A DNA stretch of 64,000 nt from Humulus lupulus (lineage: Eukaryota > Streptophyta > Magnoliopsida > Rosales > Cannabaceae). The DNA lies in NCBI RefSeq assembly GCF_963169125.1, contig NC_084802.1, forward strand, positions 19,158,896-19,222,895. The letters are read 5' to 3'. Below the pieces are notes generated by a model. It searched no databases. It was not told the origin of the DNA and worked only from the letters and a program-made list of their open reading frames with translations. A program made the position numbers and the translations under genes. Of the stretch, positions 1 to 10,285 are shown in pieces. How positions within the stretch are numbered: position 1 is the stretch's first letter; every line of letters begins with the position of its first letter.

Positions 1-2037
1 ATTCCACCAACCCCCATGGCTGTTACCAATGATTAATTGGATGTTTATGGAATTAAAATAGAGAATTTGGGAGTTATTTGGCTGTTGGAAACGTTCAAAA
101 TTGGATAAAACCGAAAGTTGGAAGATGCTGTCAGCCACTTGGGTCGCGGCCTGACAAACAGGCGTTGCGACCCTAGACATTTTCCAGCAACCAATTTTTC
201 CATTTTTTCAAAACATTCCAAATTTATTCCCACTTGATTTTGTAACTTCCATACACAATATGAGAGTTAAAATCACATCTCTATCAGTCATTTCTCATAT
301 GGCTTTAAGAAATTCATCTCAATATTGTGTAACAACAAATCTACACAATAATGGGTGATATTTGGAAGTTAAAAATTTGTAACACCAAATATGTTACATA
401 TTTGGATATATCTCATATATCTAACTATTGTAACTCTCTATTATATGTCACAATATGTGATACTCTTTGTCACATTTATTTAATCTAAAACATTATAATA
501 TAATATAATATTACATTATATTATAAAATAATATAACACCTTAATGTTATAAAGTATTGATAATTTGAGCATTAAATAAAAATGGTGCTCCAAAAGAGAC
601 TCCCTAAAGAAGTTATAGACATAACAAAGTTGATAATAATTAAAGCCCTCAAAGTGGTTATATAGGTACCTATTAATAATATACATGTTTGACAAGTATG
701 TTGAAAATAATGAGATCTCTTTAAGTTATGTCAATATGGGAGGAAATTATCATATTATGAATTATTGTCGACAATACAAAATGTTTGCATATGCAATAAA
801 CTAATACGAGATAGCAATATAACAGGTCGAGAATTATCGTCGTATATATAGTTTTGGCCAAAATTATATGACGCAATCCAGGCAATATAAATTTACTCAC
901 ATAAAGTGAAGTAAAACCTGTAGGGGTACAAATAAATATTTGTACAAGAAAATGTAATTAGAATGATAATTTTGTATATTTGTACACAAGTGAATTATTG
1001 TACAAAATTGACATAGACAATAGAATGATTAAATAAAGGCATATACATATTGTTATGAGAAAATATAATCAATATTTGATTATAGCCTGGAGTATATATG
1101 TTTTATGAGAATTGATATGTGTCATATAAACGTTGCAACATAAATTATTTATTTGGAGCTCCTAGTAATATGAGAATTTAAAATATGGCTTACCAGAAAA
1201 ATTGAAGAAGAATTTAACATGTCTTAAGAGATATAAATTCAAAGTCGCGCGCATTATACAATAAAGATGTTTGTCTGGATTAAAGACATGTAGGTGAATA
1301 GTTATTTGAAATTACAAGTATGATTGTCTATGCATTGTGAATTTGTAAATAATACGTTGTAAAAGGCTCTTGAAGAGCTTCTGATTATTTTATAAACTAT
1401 TGAAGAATGATTTCTTATTTCATCTTGTAGATTGAGAATTATTAAATATATTCTTTGTTTATTGATTAAATTATGAGTAGAGAAGTCCCGAAGAAATTTG
1501 TATGCATAAAGAATCATAGTGTATATGATAATATGAAGTATAAATTAAAGAACACATGTAACGAGAATGCAACGAATATATGGTCCCGAAGTACCAATCT
1601 TTATTGCAAATGAAAATTGATATTATTAAAGATATTCATTCATGTAATCATATTTAAATTTTAAATTTTGGATTGAACATAGTCATAGATAATAAATATC
1701 CATAAATATTATGCATATTATAACATTTTTGATATGATATGATAATGAATAAGGTTATATATATGATTGATTTAATATGTTGGATAAAAATTCATATTCC
1801 ATTCTACACATATGCTCTAGAAGAGTTATAGTAAATTTGTGATCATAGAAAATTTATGGCGATTTATATTAGGATGAAAATCATATGAGATATTTGATCA
1901 CGAAAGTTACCATGGATATATGCATGAGGGGGAGATATATACGTGTTGCACTCTTTTTCCCTTAGTTTAGGTTTTGTCCCACTGGGTTTTCCTGACAGGG
2001 ATTTTAATGAGGCAACTTTAAATCATGTTGAGATACT
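1..2037. other. AT-rich decayed repeat DNA, no gene
   Basis: I see no supportable coding region here. The stretch is AT-rich, apart from a GC-rich patch at about 131-175 that contains GGTCGCGGCC and GTTGCGACCC, words like those in the long LTRs further right. Near 1928-2010 there is a purine tract (GAGGGGGAG) followed by a sequence that recurs around 2400-2480 just before the LTR at 2506, so this is probably the decayed interior of one or more Copia elements. Confidence 0.5.
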
Positions 2038-2400
2038 TGCAATTCATGAGGCAAGGGGAAAATGTGTGATTGAGATCAACGAAACAACATATTTGAGGAA
2101 CATGTGGATTGTCACCTGATAAAGAAATACCAACAATTCTCTATAAAGATAATGATGCATGCACTGATCAACTAAAATGATAATACCTTAAATGAGATAA
2201 ATCTAAATACATTTCACCACAGTTCTTCTTCACACATGATCTTCAAAAGAGTGGTAATTTGATGTTCATCAAATTCGATCAAGCGACATTCTTGGAGACT
2301 TATTTACAAAGTCTTTACAAACATCAACATTCAAGAAGATGGTACATAAGAATGGAATGTGTCGATTAAAGGATCTTCAAGAGCGTCGAAACGAGGGGGA
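2038..2400 (+). pseudogene. Ty1/Copia RNase H remnant (3' end of pol)
   Basis: Read in pieces on the plus strand, this matches the end of a Copia polyprotein. AIHEA appears near 2050, then a stretch around DNDACTDQLK, then KSKYISP and FFFTHDLQKSG between 2190 and 2255, and finally KDLQ before the purine tract. This is the usual plant Copia RNase H order: the catalytic core end, the HI-type box, then the lysine-rich tail. Stops and frame changes interrupt it, so it is dead. It sits directly upstream of the LTR at 2506, as expected for the 3' end of pol. Confidence 0.6.
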
Positions 2401-2496
2401 GTAAATATACACTGCACTCTTTTTCCCTTAGCTGAGTTTTTGTCCTATTGAGTTTTTCTGGCAAGGTTTTTAATGAGACAGTTTTCATGGACATCC

Positions 2497-2505
2497 AAGG
2501 GGGAG
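2497..2505 (+). other. Polypurine tract of the left Copia remnant
   Basis: AAGGGGGAG lies immediately before the LTR at 2506. It is the expected primer site for plus-strand DNA synthesis and fixes the orientation of the element as plus. Confidence 0.6.
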
Positions 2506-2766
2506 TATTATAAATATTATATATATGGACGTCCATAATAATGAAGAATCACTAGGTTGCCGAAAGTATTATATCAACATTAATTCTTGATTGTATTCAG
2601 AGTAGTTACCCGATTTCCTTAGGGCTTATGCATTTGTATAAATAGGGGTATTTTCCCTATTGAAATAACACACAAGAGTTTAACTCTCTCTTTTCATCTA
2701 TCTATTTCTCTATCAATTTATTTTCTTTATATTTTACATTTCAGTATTCTTAATAGTTTTATAACA
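2506..2766 (+). repeat. Short Copia 3' LTR (about 260 bp)
   Basis: It starts TATTATAAATATT right after the polypurine tract and ends TTTTATAACA. A TATA box (TATAAATAGG) lies near 2637. The expected 5' TG seems mutated to TA. The length fits small Copia LTRs. No matching 5' LTR was seen in the window, so the 5' half lies outside or is lost. Confidence 0.55.
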
Positions 2767-2840
2767 TAAATGAATTATTGACTTTTTTGTGTTAATTTTC
2801 ATTTTGTGCATTGGAGGACAATAGCAAATATTGGGCCAAA

Positions 2841-3690
2841 TGTTATGATTGGTTAAATACAAATGATAAAGTGATAAAATACAAGCAAGGAAGAAACACT
2901 TAGTAGAATTCACATAGTTAAGATGTGAATTTGAGTTTCAAATTGTAGGCACTTATAAAATGCAAATTTGGGTCCAAAGTGATACATAAAAGTATCTAAG
3001 GGTTCCCAAAATTTTTGGTGGCATTTGGAGCATTTTTTGGACCCTTGGAAGTGTCCAAAGTCAGAGGGGGTGGAGATACGTCGCCACCTAGGAGGTGACA
3101 CATCGTCTAAAGGCTAGGGTTTCAAGAAACCCTAGCAGGTGACGCGTTGCCTGCTGTATTACGTGGATTTACGTAAATGCTCTAAATTACGTGTTTTGCA
3201 AGTCTAATCCTATTGGTTGGACCTAATGACGGTACCTACTGTATATATGGGTAAAACACAGTGACTTGGGAGAATTGATCACTCTCTCCAATCTCTCTCT
3301 CTAGCTCCAAGAATCTCTAATTTTCTCCAAGAACTCTCCGAGAAAGTGCTTGACTTAGAGAGTTGAAGGCTTGTTCAATCTCAATCCTCATTTCCTTAAA
3401 GAGAAGGCCTCAAGCATCAATGGTGGCTGTGAAATAGAGTATTAGCACATCGTTCTACAACGTGTATAAGCCTTGGTTTGTGTTTTGGTTTGCTCAAGGG
3501 TTTGCTCAAAGGATTTTTCAAAGTGGTGATTTGCCTAGGGTTTGAAGCTTCAACAAAACTTGAAGAACACCATTGTTCTACTACGGTTTGCAAGTTCTTT
3601 CTCAATCTTTTTTAAGTCTCTATCAATCCAAATTTTGTGTAGATTCTATTTTTTGTGGTGGTGTTATCTCACTCTCCCCCAGCATTCTAA
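2841..3690 (+). repeat. Copia 5' LTR (right end not resolved)
   Basis: It starts TGTTATGATT and contains a TATA-like TATATATGGG near 3241, then CT-rich leader sequence. It matches the 3' LTR up to about 3425; beyond that the 3' copy is missing, so the right end can only be placed between about 3430 and 3740. No clear initiator-Met primer site was found; a weak candidate is near 3700. A GC-rich block with GTCGCC and GGTGAC words lies at 3075-3155. Confidence 0.7.
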
Positions 3691-3743
3691 TACTCTATTA
3701 TCTGAGATAGCATATCACAAAAGAATCTAATTCTCTTTCGACT

Positions 3744-4620
3744 TTGAGATTCATGACACAAGACTTTGTTAGATTAGATAGATTTGATAGGACTAATTTT
3801 GTGCATTGGCAAGAAAAGATTAGGTTCTTGCTCACTACTTTGAAGGTGTTCTATGTCTTGGATAAAGACCTAAAAGCCTTGGAAGAGTCCAAGGAAGATG
3901 ATACTCATGAAATCGTCAAAAGAAAGGAAGAAGCGCGAAGTAGATGATTTGATTTGTAGGGGTCACATTCTCAATGCTCTATCGAGTAGGTTCTATGATC
4001 TCTACACCAACACCCAGACTGCCAAGGAGATTTGGGAGGCCTTGGAAAAGAAGTACAAAGCGGAAGAGGAAGGTACACATATTTTCCTTATTGCTCAATA
4101 TATGGAATTTAAATTTTATGATAATAAACCCCTTCTCCCTCAAATTCATGAGTTGTAAATTATTGTGAATAAATTGTCTACTCTTAAAATTGTATTGTTG
4201 GAACAATTTCTTGTTGGTGCCATTATAGCCAAGTTACCTCCTTCATGGAGAGGCTATAGGAAAATGATGCTCCATAGAAATGAAGAGATTTCTTTGGAGG
4301 AAATTCTCAAACACTTGAGAATGAAGGAGGAATCCTGTTCTAGAGATTTGAATGATGAAAAGTCCAACAGAGAGACTTCTAAGGCCAATGTTGTGGTAAA
4401 TCCTCCTAACAAAGGCAAGGGAAATGTCAAGAAGAAAGGCAAGGGCCAAAATCCCTTGGGGCCCAAGAAGAATGAGGGGCAATTCAAGAGTTCCAAGGGA
4501 CCTTGGTTTGTGTGTGGAAAGAATGGCCACTTTGCTAGAGATTGTAGGTTCAAGAGGAGCCATAACAATGAAGCAAATGTCAACTCGACTCAAGAAGAGG
4601 TAGTGGCTACACTAAGTGAG
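3744..4620 (+). pseudogene. Copia gag remnant
   Basis: The start ATG is at 3744 or 3753. The N-terminal motif FDRTNFVHWQ is typical of plant Copia gag. A one-base frameshift near 3935 moves the reading into the frame with DLICRGHILNALS. A TAA near 4156 follows HEL, probably a CAA codon changed by C to T. The zinc-knuckle region near 4505-4545 reads WFVCGKNGHFARDC: the first cysteine of the usual C-x2-C-x4-H-x4-C is replaced by tryptophan. Lysine-rich basic sequence precedes the knuckle. The product would have packaged element RNA. Confidence 0.85.
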
Positions 4621-5520
4621 ATCAATGTCATTCATGGAAAGGTGAGTGGGTGGTGGTATGATACTTGTGCCACCATTCATGTAACCTATGATAGATCTCT
4701 ATTCAAGACCTTTGAATCTTCATAGGAAGGGCATGAAATCCAAATGGGCAATGAGAAAAGGTTCAATGTTGAGGGAAAGGGAACTATTTACTTGTTCTTC
4801 ACATCTAGCAAGAAGGTTCTAATCACCAATGTTTTGTATGTACCGGAAATGAGTAGAAACCTTGTGAGTGGCAATTTACTTAGCAAACCTGGAATCAAGG
4901 TTGTGATAGATTCCGACAAGCTTATTTTATCTAAAGACATGTTTTTTTTGGAAAGAGATATGCTTGTGATGGCATGTTTAAACTTTGTACTTCTATTGAC
5001 CATGTGAACAATAAAGCTTCTTCTTTTTGTTATATGATTGACTCAAATTATATTACTTTATGGCATGTTCAACTTGCACATATAGGATTTAGCACAAATA
5101 AAAGGACTGTCAAATGTCGATTAATTGATTGTGATAATGTGGAGCATGAAAAATGTGAATTATGTGTTAAATAAGGGTGGTGAATATTTTTCAAATGAAA
5201 TTAACTTGTTTTTTTTTAAGAACATGGAATAATTCATGAATGTACAACCCCTTATACTCCACAACAAAATGGTATAGCGGAAAGAAAGAATATAACATTT
5301 ATTGAGATGATTAATTCTATGCTATTACACTCTAAATTGAATTTTAGTTTGTGGGGTTAAGCCTTGCTATCCGCTTGTCATATTTTGAATTGTATTCCCA
5401 TGAAGAAAAATAATATATCTCCATATGAGTTATGGAAAGGAAAGAAAGCAAACATTGGTTATCTTAAAGTGTGGGGGTGTCTCGCTTATTGCAAGAGCAC
5501 CGATCCATAAAGGACCAAGT
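4621..5520 (+). pseudogene. Copia protease and partial integrase remnant
   Basis: WWYDTCATIH near 4650-4680 is the protease active-site region, with the usual D-S/T-G changed to DTC. A TAG follows at about 4723. MSRNLVS near 4849-4870 is typical of the sequence between protease and integrase. After a frameshift near 4970, LWHVQLAHIGF (about 5060-5090) marks the pre-integrase HHCC region, ending CELCVK near 5172. The next recognisable piece is the integrase end, with TPYTPQQNGIAERKN near 5250-5290, which holds the catalytic Glu. The part carrying the two catalytic Asp residues is missing, so a deletion lies near 5175-5220. Confidence 0.8.
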
Positions 5521-8253
5521 TGGGTCCAAGAGCTATACGATGGGCATTTGTGGGTTATGCCCAAAATATCAAAGCTTATATATTATTAGAATTGGAGTCT
5601 AATGTAATAATTGAATCTAGAGAGGTTGAGTTCTTTGAGAACATGTCATGCGATGACAACAAATTAGAACCAACTCAAACTAGAGAGCCTCAAGAGGAGA
5701 CTCCTAGAATAGTTTGTGAGCAACCTCAATCGCCTAGAAGGAGCCAAAGGCTCAAAGATTTGGGATCAAATGAGAAATATTCTTCAATAGAGACACTATA
5801 TCTCGTTGAAGGTGATAATGAGGAAGTTACTTGGAAACATTCAATAGTAATGTCCTCTAGGGACTCCGCTTTTTGGAAGGAGGAAATTAATGATGAAATT
5901 GATTCAATTATGTCAAACCACACTTGGGAATTGGTTGACCTTCCAAAGGGGTCCAAACCAATTGGGTGAAAATGGGTATTTAGAAAGAAAGACCATACCG
6001 ATGGCACCATCCAAACCTTCAAGGCTAGGCTAGTAGCCAAAGGTTTCAAACAAAGAAAGGGAATAGATTATTTTGACACACATGCACCGATAGCAAGAAC
6101 TACTTCTATAAGATTGTTGTTTGCCTTATCATGTATATACAACCTTTATGTTCACCAAATGGATGTCAAAATGACATTCCTAAATGGGGATCTCGAGGTG
6201 GAGGTCTATATGGAACAACCAGAATGTTTTGTTCTTCAAGGAAATGAACATAAAGTGTGTAGAATACTACTACAAATATAGGCTTTCTCTGCGCTTTTTT
6301 TCTAGCATTAAATGAAAAACGCAGAGAAAATGTTTAAATGATTCTGAAACACGAAGTTGGAAAAAAAATGATATATAATTGCGGTTTATAAAGAAAACCG
6401 CAGAGAAATATTTGCAAAATAGACTTTTCTTCGCGGTTCCATAAAAAAACCATAGAGAAAAGTGTACCACTTTTCTCAAGTATTTCTATACAGAACCACG
6501 GAGAAAAGGGTACCTTTCTCTACAGTTTTGTTTATGGAACCGCAGAGAAATCCCTCACCCTACATAAAACCCTCGACCCACAACCTTACTCATTCTTCTA
6601 ATTTCTTCTACTTTGGCAGACCCGAGAGGAACGATGCAACCCTTTTTCCCCAGCCACGGGTAGTGCTCTTTTCACCTCTTTTTTTTCATTTTTTTCCATA
6701 TTTAGGCTATAACTCAAGTAAATATACATATATATTGATTTACTTTTAAGTTTTATGGAAAAAATGAAGATATATTGATTGAGTATAATGTGTTTTGAAT
6801 GTATGTTTATAGGGTGATTTTCAAGCTTTTTCCAACGTTTTTGAATGTTTGTGAAGGATTAAAAGATATTTTTATTGTTCAAATCAAGTATTGATCACTA
6901 AAACCTGATTTTTTTTAATTATTTCTGTTTTTTGTTATTTTTATATTATTTATCTAGTTTATGTGTATTTTAATAATGTTAATATTAATTATGTTTGCTC
7001 CTTAAATTGTATTGTATTTGATATAATTTTTTATATTTTAATATTAATTTTTACATGATTTTTTTATTATTACCACTTTTCTCTATAGTCGAATACAATG
7101 TGCTTTTCAATACTCTTGAAAACCATAGTGTATTAAGTAAAAAAACTGCAGAGAAAGACATTTTTTGTAGTAGTGAGAATTGTCAAATCATTATATGGTT
7201 TGAAACAAGCTCCAGAACAATGGCATGAGAAATTTGATAAAGTTATTTTTTCTAATGGGTTTAGACACAACAATGTGAACAAGTGCTTATACTCTAAGAC
7301 TTGTGGTGACTATGTCATACTTGTGTGTCTATATGTAGATGATATGTTGATTTTAAGTAATGACATGAAAGGAATAACAGAAATGAAGAGGTTTCTATAT
7401 TCTAACTTTAAAATGAAAGACCTTGGAGAGGTGGATACCATTCTAGGTATCAAAGTTAGAAGGAATAGTGGGGGTTTTGTGTTAAGTTAAACCCACTATG
7501 TTGAGAAAGTGCTCGACAAATTTAGTCATCTCATAATCAAAGAGGCATATACACCATTTGATTCAAACATGAAGTTTGAAAAAGAATGAAGGAAGAGCGG
7601 TGGCTCAATTTGAATATGCAAGTGCAAAAGGTAGCCTAATGTACGTCGCTCATTTCACAAGAGCGGATATTTCATATGCGGTTAGTAAACTTACTAGGTT
7701 TACTAACAATCTGAGTATCAAGCATTGGAAAGCTATTGAGAGAATACTTGGTTATCTTATGGAAACCAAGGAGTATAGTCTTCACTATACAAACTTTCCA
7801 AAGATACTTGAAGGATATTCTGATGCTAATTGTATATCGGGAATTGGAGATATTCTCTCCACCGCTGGTTAGGTGTTTACTCTTGGAGGACGTACAATCT
7901 CATGGGGCTCCAAGAAGCAAACATGTATATCACACTCAGCCGTGGAATCGGAGTTCATAGCTTTAGCAGCAACCGGCAAAGAGGTTGAGTGGCTTAGGAA
8001 TCTCATGATGGATATTTCTTTAACCACGGATATTGTATCGACAATTTCAATACATTGTGATAGCCAATCTGCACTTGCTAAAGCATATAATATTGTGTAT
8101 AATGGAAAATCTAGACACATTAGTCTAAGACGTGAATATGTGAGACAATTGATTCAAGGTGGAATCTTATCGATCTCATATGTTAAAACAAGTGAGAACT
8201 TAGCGGATCCTATTACAAAACCTCTTGTGAGAAGGTTAGTAAGTTCCACTTAA
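5520..8253 (+). pseudogene. Copia reverse transcriptase and RNase H remnant, split by a transposon
   Basis: After the integrase C-terminal part (GPRAIRWAFVGYAQN), RT begins near 5910 with NHTWELVDLPKG, a stop at 5967, then KWVFRKKDHTDG and KARLVAKGF. It is broken after KVCRI at about 6264 by the mini-element 6265-7175 and resumes with SLYGLKQAPEQW. The catalytic YVDDML is at about 7333. A TAA at 7488 replaces a likely CAA between LS and THYVEK. RNase H follows: DANCISG, SAVESEFIALA, and CDSQSALAKA near 8055-8085, ending ENLADPITKPL. A TAG lies at about 7870. The two halves join cleanly if the insertion is removed. Confidence 0.88.
6265..7175. mobile_element. Non-autonomous CACTA-type mini-element (911 bp)
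   Basis: The left end reads TACTACTACAAA and the right end is the inverse of CACTACTACAA. The flanks carry AGAA on both sides (6261-6264 and 7176-7179), a 3-4 bp target duplication. Subterminal copies of a word like TTTCTCTGCGGTT occur in both orientations between 6280 and 6560, with a few near the right end (7078-7160). No transposase is visible. It sits inside the Copia RT and is younger than that element. Confidence 0.8.
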
Positions 8254-8819
8254 AAGGGATGGGATTGAAACTCCTAGAAGAATAGATTTACCAATGATGG
8301 AAACCTAACTCTAAACTTGTACAAATCAAGGGAAAGAGTTCAATGGGTAAGAATAAGTCATTGATAAGTGAATAGTTTCAACACTAAAATTTATGGTGAG
8401 TTCCATCCGAGATGGGTAGTGTTGGTTGCTACCGAGTTAGGATTACGCCTAGGGATTTTAATGAAGTTCAGTTGAGTGTAACAAGCATTAGCAAAGATGC
8501 TGTAAGAACTTCGCCTATGTGGACTTAGAGGTGGTGTCGCCTCTCATGGGAGTTGGAGTTTCTCCTCGGAAAGTCCATGAATAGATGAGCACATGGTCAT
8601 GATAGAGCTAAGCGAGAAAGTGGGAAAACAAAAGATGTGGTGGAGGTGTGTGAGGTATCACTGATGTTATCACATGGAATACTTGGTTCAAACTCCAAGC
8701 TACTAATGATTTCGATAATACTTTGCGGTATTTTTACTAAGATAAATTTAAAACCGAAAGACACTTTATTTTATGCACAAAAACTGTTTAAGCTAGAGAA
8801 TGTGGCTTGTATTTAACCA
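8254..8819 (+). other. Copia 3' untranslated spacer
   Basis: Sequence between the RNase H stop and the polypurine tract. I find no gene here. It is less AT-rich than the left flank and has no clear repeats. Confidence 0.6.
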
Positions 8820-8829
8820 AGTGGGGGAT
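8820..8829 (+). other. Copia polypurine tract
   Basis: AGTGGGGGAT lies directly before the 3' LTR start at 8830. Confidence 0.75.
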
Positions 8830-9285
8830 TGTTATGATTTGTTAAATACAAATGATCAAGTGTTAAAATATAAGCAAGGTATCAACACTTAGTAGAATTC
8901 ACATAGTGAAGATGTGAATTTGAGTTTCAAATTGTAGGCACTTATAAAATGCAAATTTGGGTACAAAGTGAGACATAAAAATATCTAAGGGTTCAAAAAA
9001 GTTGGTGGCATTTGGAGCATTTTTTGGACCTTTGGAAGTTTCCAAAGTTAGAGGGGGTGGCGATACGTCACCACCCAGGAGGTGACACATCGCCTGAAGG
9101 CTAGGGTTTCCAGAAACCTAGCAGGCAACACGCCGCCTGCTGTATTACATGGATTTACGTAAATGCTCTAAATTACATATTTTGCAAGTCTAATCCTATT
9201 GGTTGGACCTAATGACGGTGCCTACTGCATATATGGGTGAAAAATGGTGATTTGGGAGACTTGATCACTCTCTCATATCACTCTC

Positions 9286-9320
<35 letters not shown>

Positions 9321-9444
9321 ACTCCAAGAATCTCTAGTTTTCTTTAAGAACTCTCCAAGAAAGTGCTTGACTTAGAGAGTTGAAGGCTTGCTCAATCTCA
9401 GTCCTCATTTCCTCAAAGAGAAGGCCTCAAGCATCAATGGTGGC
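8830..9444 (+). repeat. Copia 3' LTR, truncated
   Basis: It aligns with the 5' LTR from 2841, with scattered substitutions and a longer CT microsatellite (about 9290-9320). Similarity ends at GGTGGC (9444), where the LTR of the next element starts. The missing right part is not found after that element ends at 19612. Confidence 0.85.
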
Positions 9445-9445
9445 A

Positions 9446-10237
9446 TGGGAAAGTGTGATAGCCGTTAGATAAGTTATTGGGAAACCGAAAAGACTTGATT
9501 AGACATGATTGGTCACCTTTTTTGAGAAAGCATGGGCGGCTCTGACAGATTTCGTGGGGTATTCGAAGAGTCAGCTTCTTAAGTTTACTTATTGCTAGTC
9601 GCAATAAATAAACTTGGGGGGAAAATGTTTACCCTAAAAACGGCTGCAGATGACTTGGCAAGGATTTCTCGCACGTGGTTGACACATGGCAGAAGTGATG
9701 CTCGACTACCGACCAAAAGCACATCGCTTCGCCAGGGGTTAATTTTTAGGTACGACCAGGCTGGTCGTGTAACCTAATTTATTTCCTTCTTAAACTGTAA
9801 TCTTATAATAATTACGTTGAATGTTTCTTCATTATTATCTTGATACGCGATTATTAAGGAAATATAGGGAACGTTGGCATATGTAACCCTCCTTGAGCCT
9901 ATAAATATACATGAAATAGCTCAAGGAAGGGACTTTCGATTCCTGAATCTTTTTGCCAAGATAGAGAATAAGAAAGAGCTATAGTGCAATTATCCATCGA
10001 TTTATTGTATTTATTTCAAGGTTGGTGAAACTCAAGAACTCGAGTTCTTTGATCACTGCTTTGAGATTCAATCTTAATAATAGCACTAAGTGGACGTAGG
10101 TCATTACCATTTTTGGGGCCGAACCACTATAAATCCCTGGTGTTTTCTTCTCTTCCATTAGATCATCTTTCTTACTGGACATTTTATCCTTTGTCGTATA
10201 TTTGACTCCGTGTCGTTGGCCAAATCGTGGGTTAACA
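9446..10237 (+). repeat. Gypsy element 1, 5' LTR
   Basis: It starts TGGGAAAGTGTGATAG; an alternative start is the inner TGTGATAG at 9454. It ends GGTTAACA. A TATA box (CCTATAAATATAC) is near 9899. It matches 18820-19612 along its whole length. The uncertain start comes from GGCATGGG being shared by the left flanks of both LTR copies. Confidence 0.85.
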
Positions 10238-10258
10238 TTCTGGTGCTTTCATTGAGAG
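10238..10258 (+). other. Probable primer-binding region of Gypsy element 1
   Basis: The sequence after the LTR contains TGGTGCTTTCATTGAGAG, identical to the sequence after the LTR of Gypsy element 3 (near 61309). Its position and conservation fit a primer-binding site. It is not the common initiator-Met type. Confidence 0.55.
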
Positions 10259-10285
10259 TTTGAAAAGTACTATGAAAAAAATCTA

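Larger units (their letters stand above)
2841..9444 (+). mobile_element. Decayed Ty1/Copia retrotransposon
   Basis: The order is 5' LTR, gag, protease, integrase, reverse transcriptase, RNase H, polypurine tract, 3' LTR, which is the Copia order (integrase before RT). The LTRs start TGTTATGATT at 2841 and 8830 and align over about 600 bp. The coding region has frameshifts, stops, an internal integrase deletion and a DNA transposon inserted in RT. The 3' LTR stops at about 9444, where the next element begins, so its right end is missing and no target duplication can be read. Confidence 0.9.
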
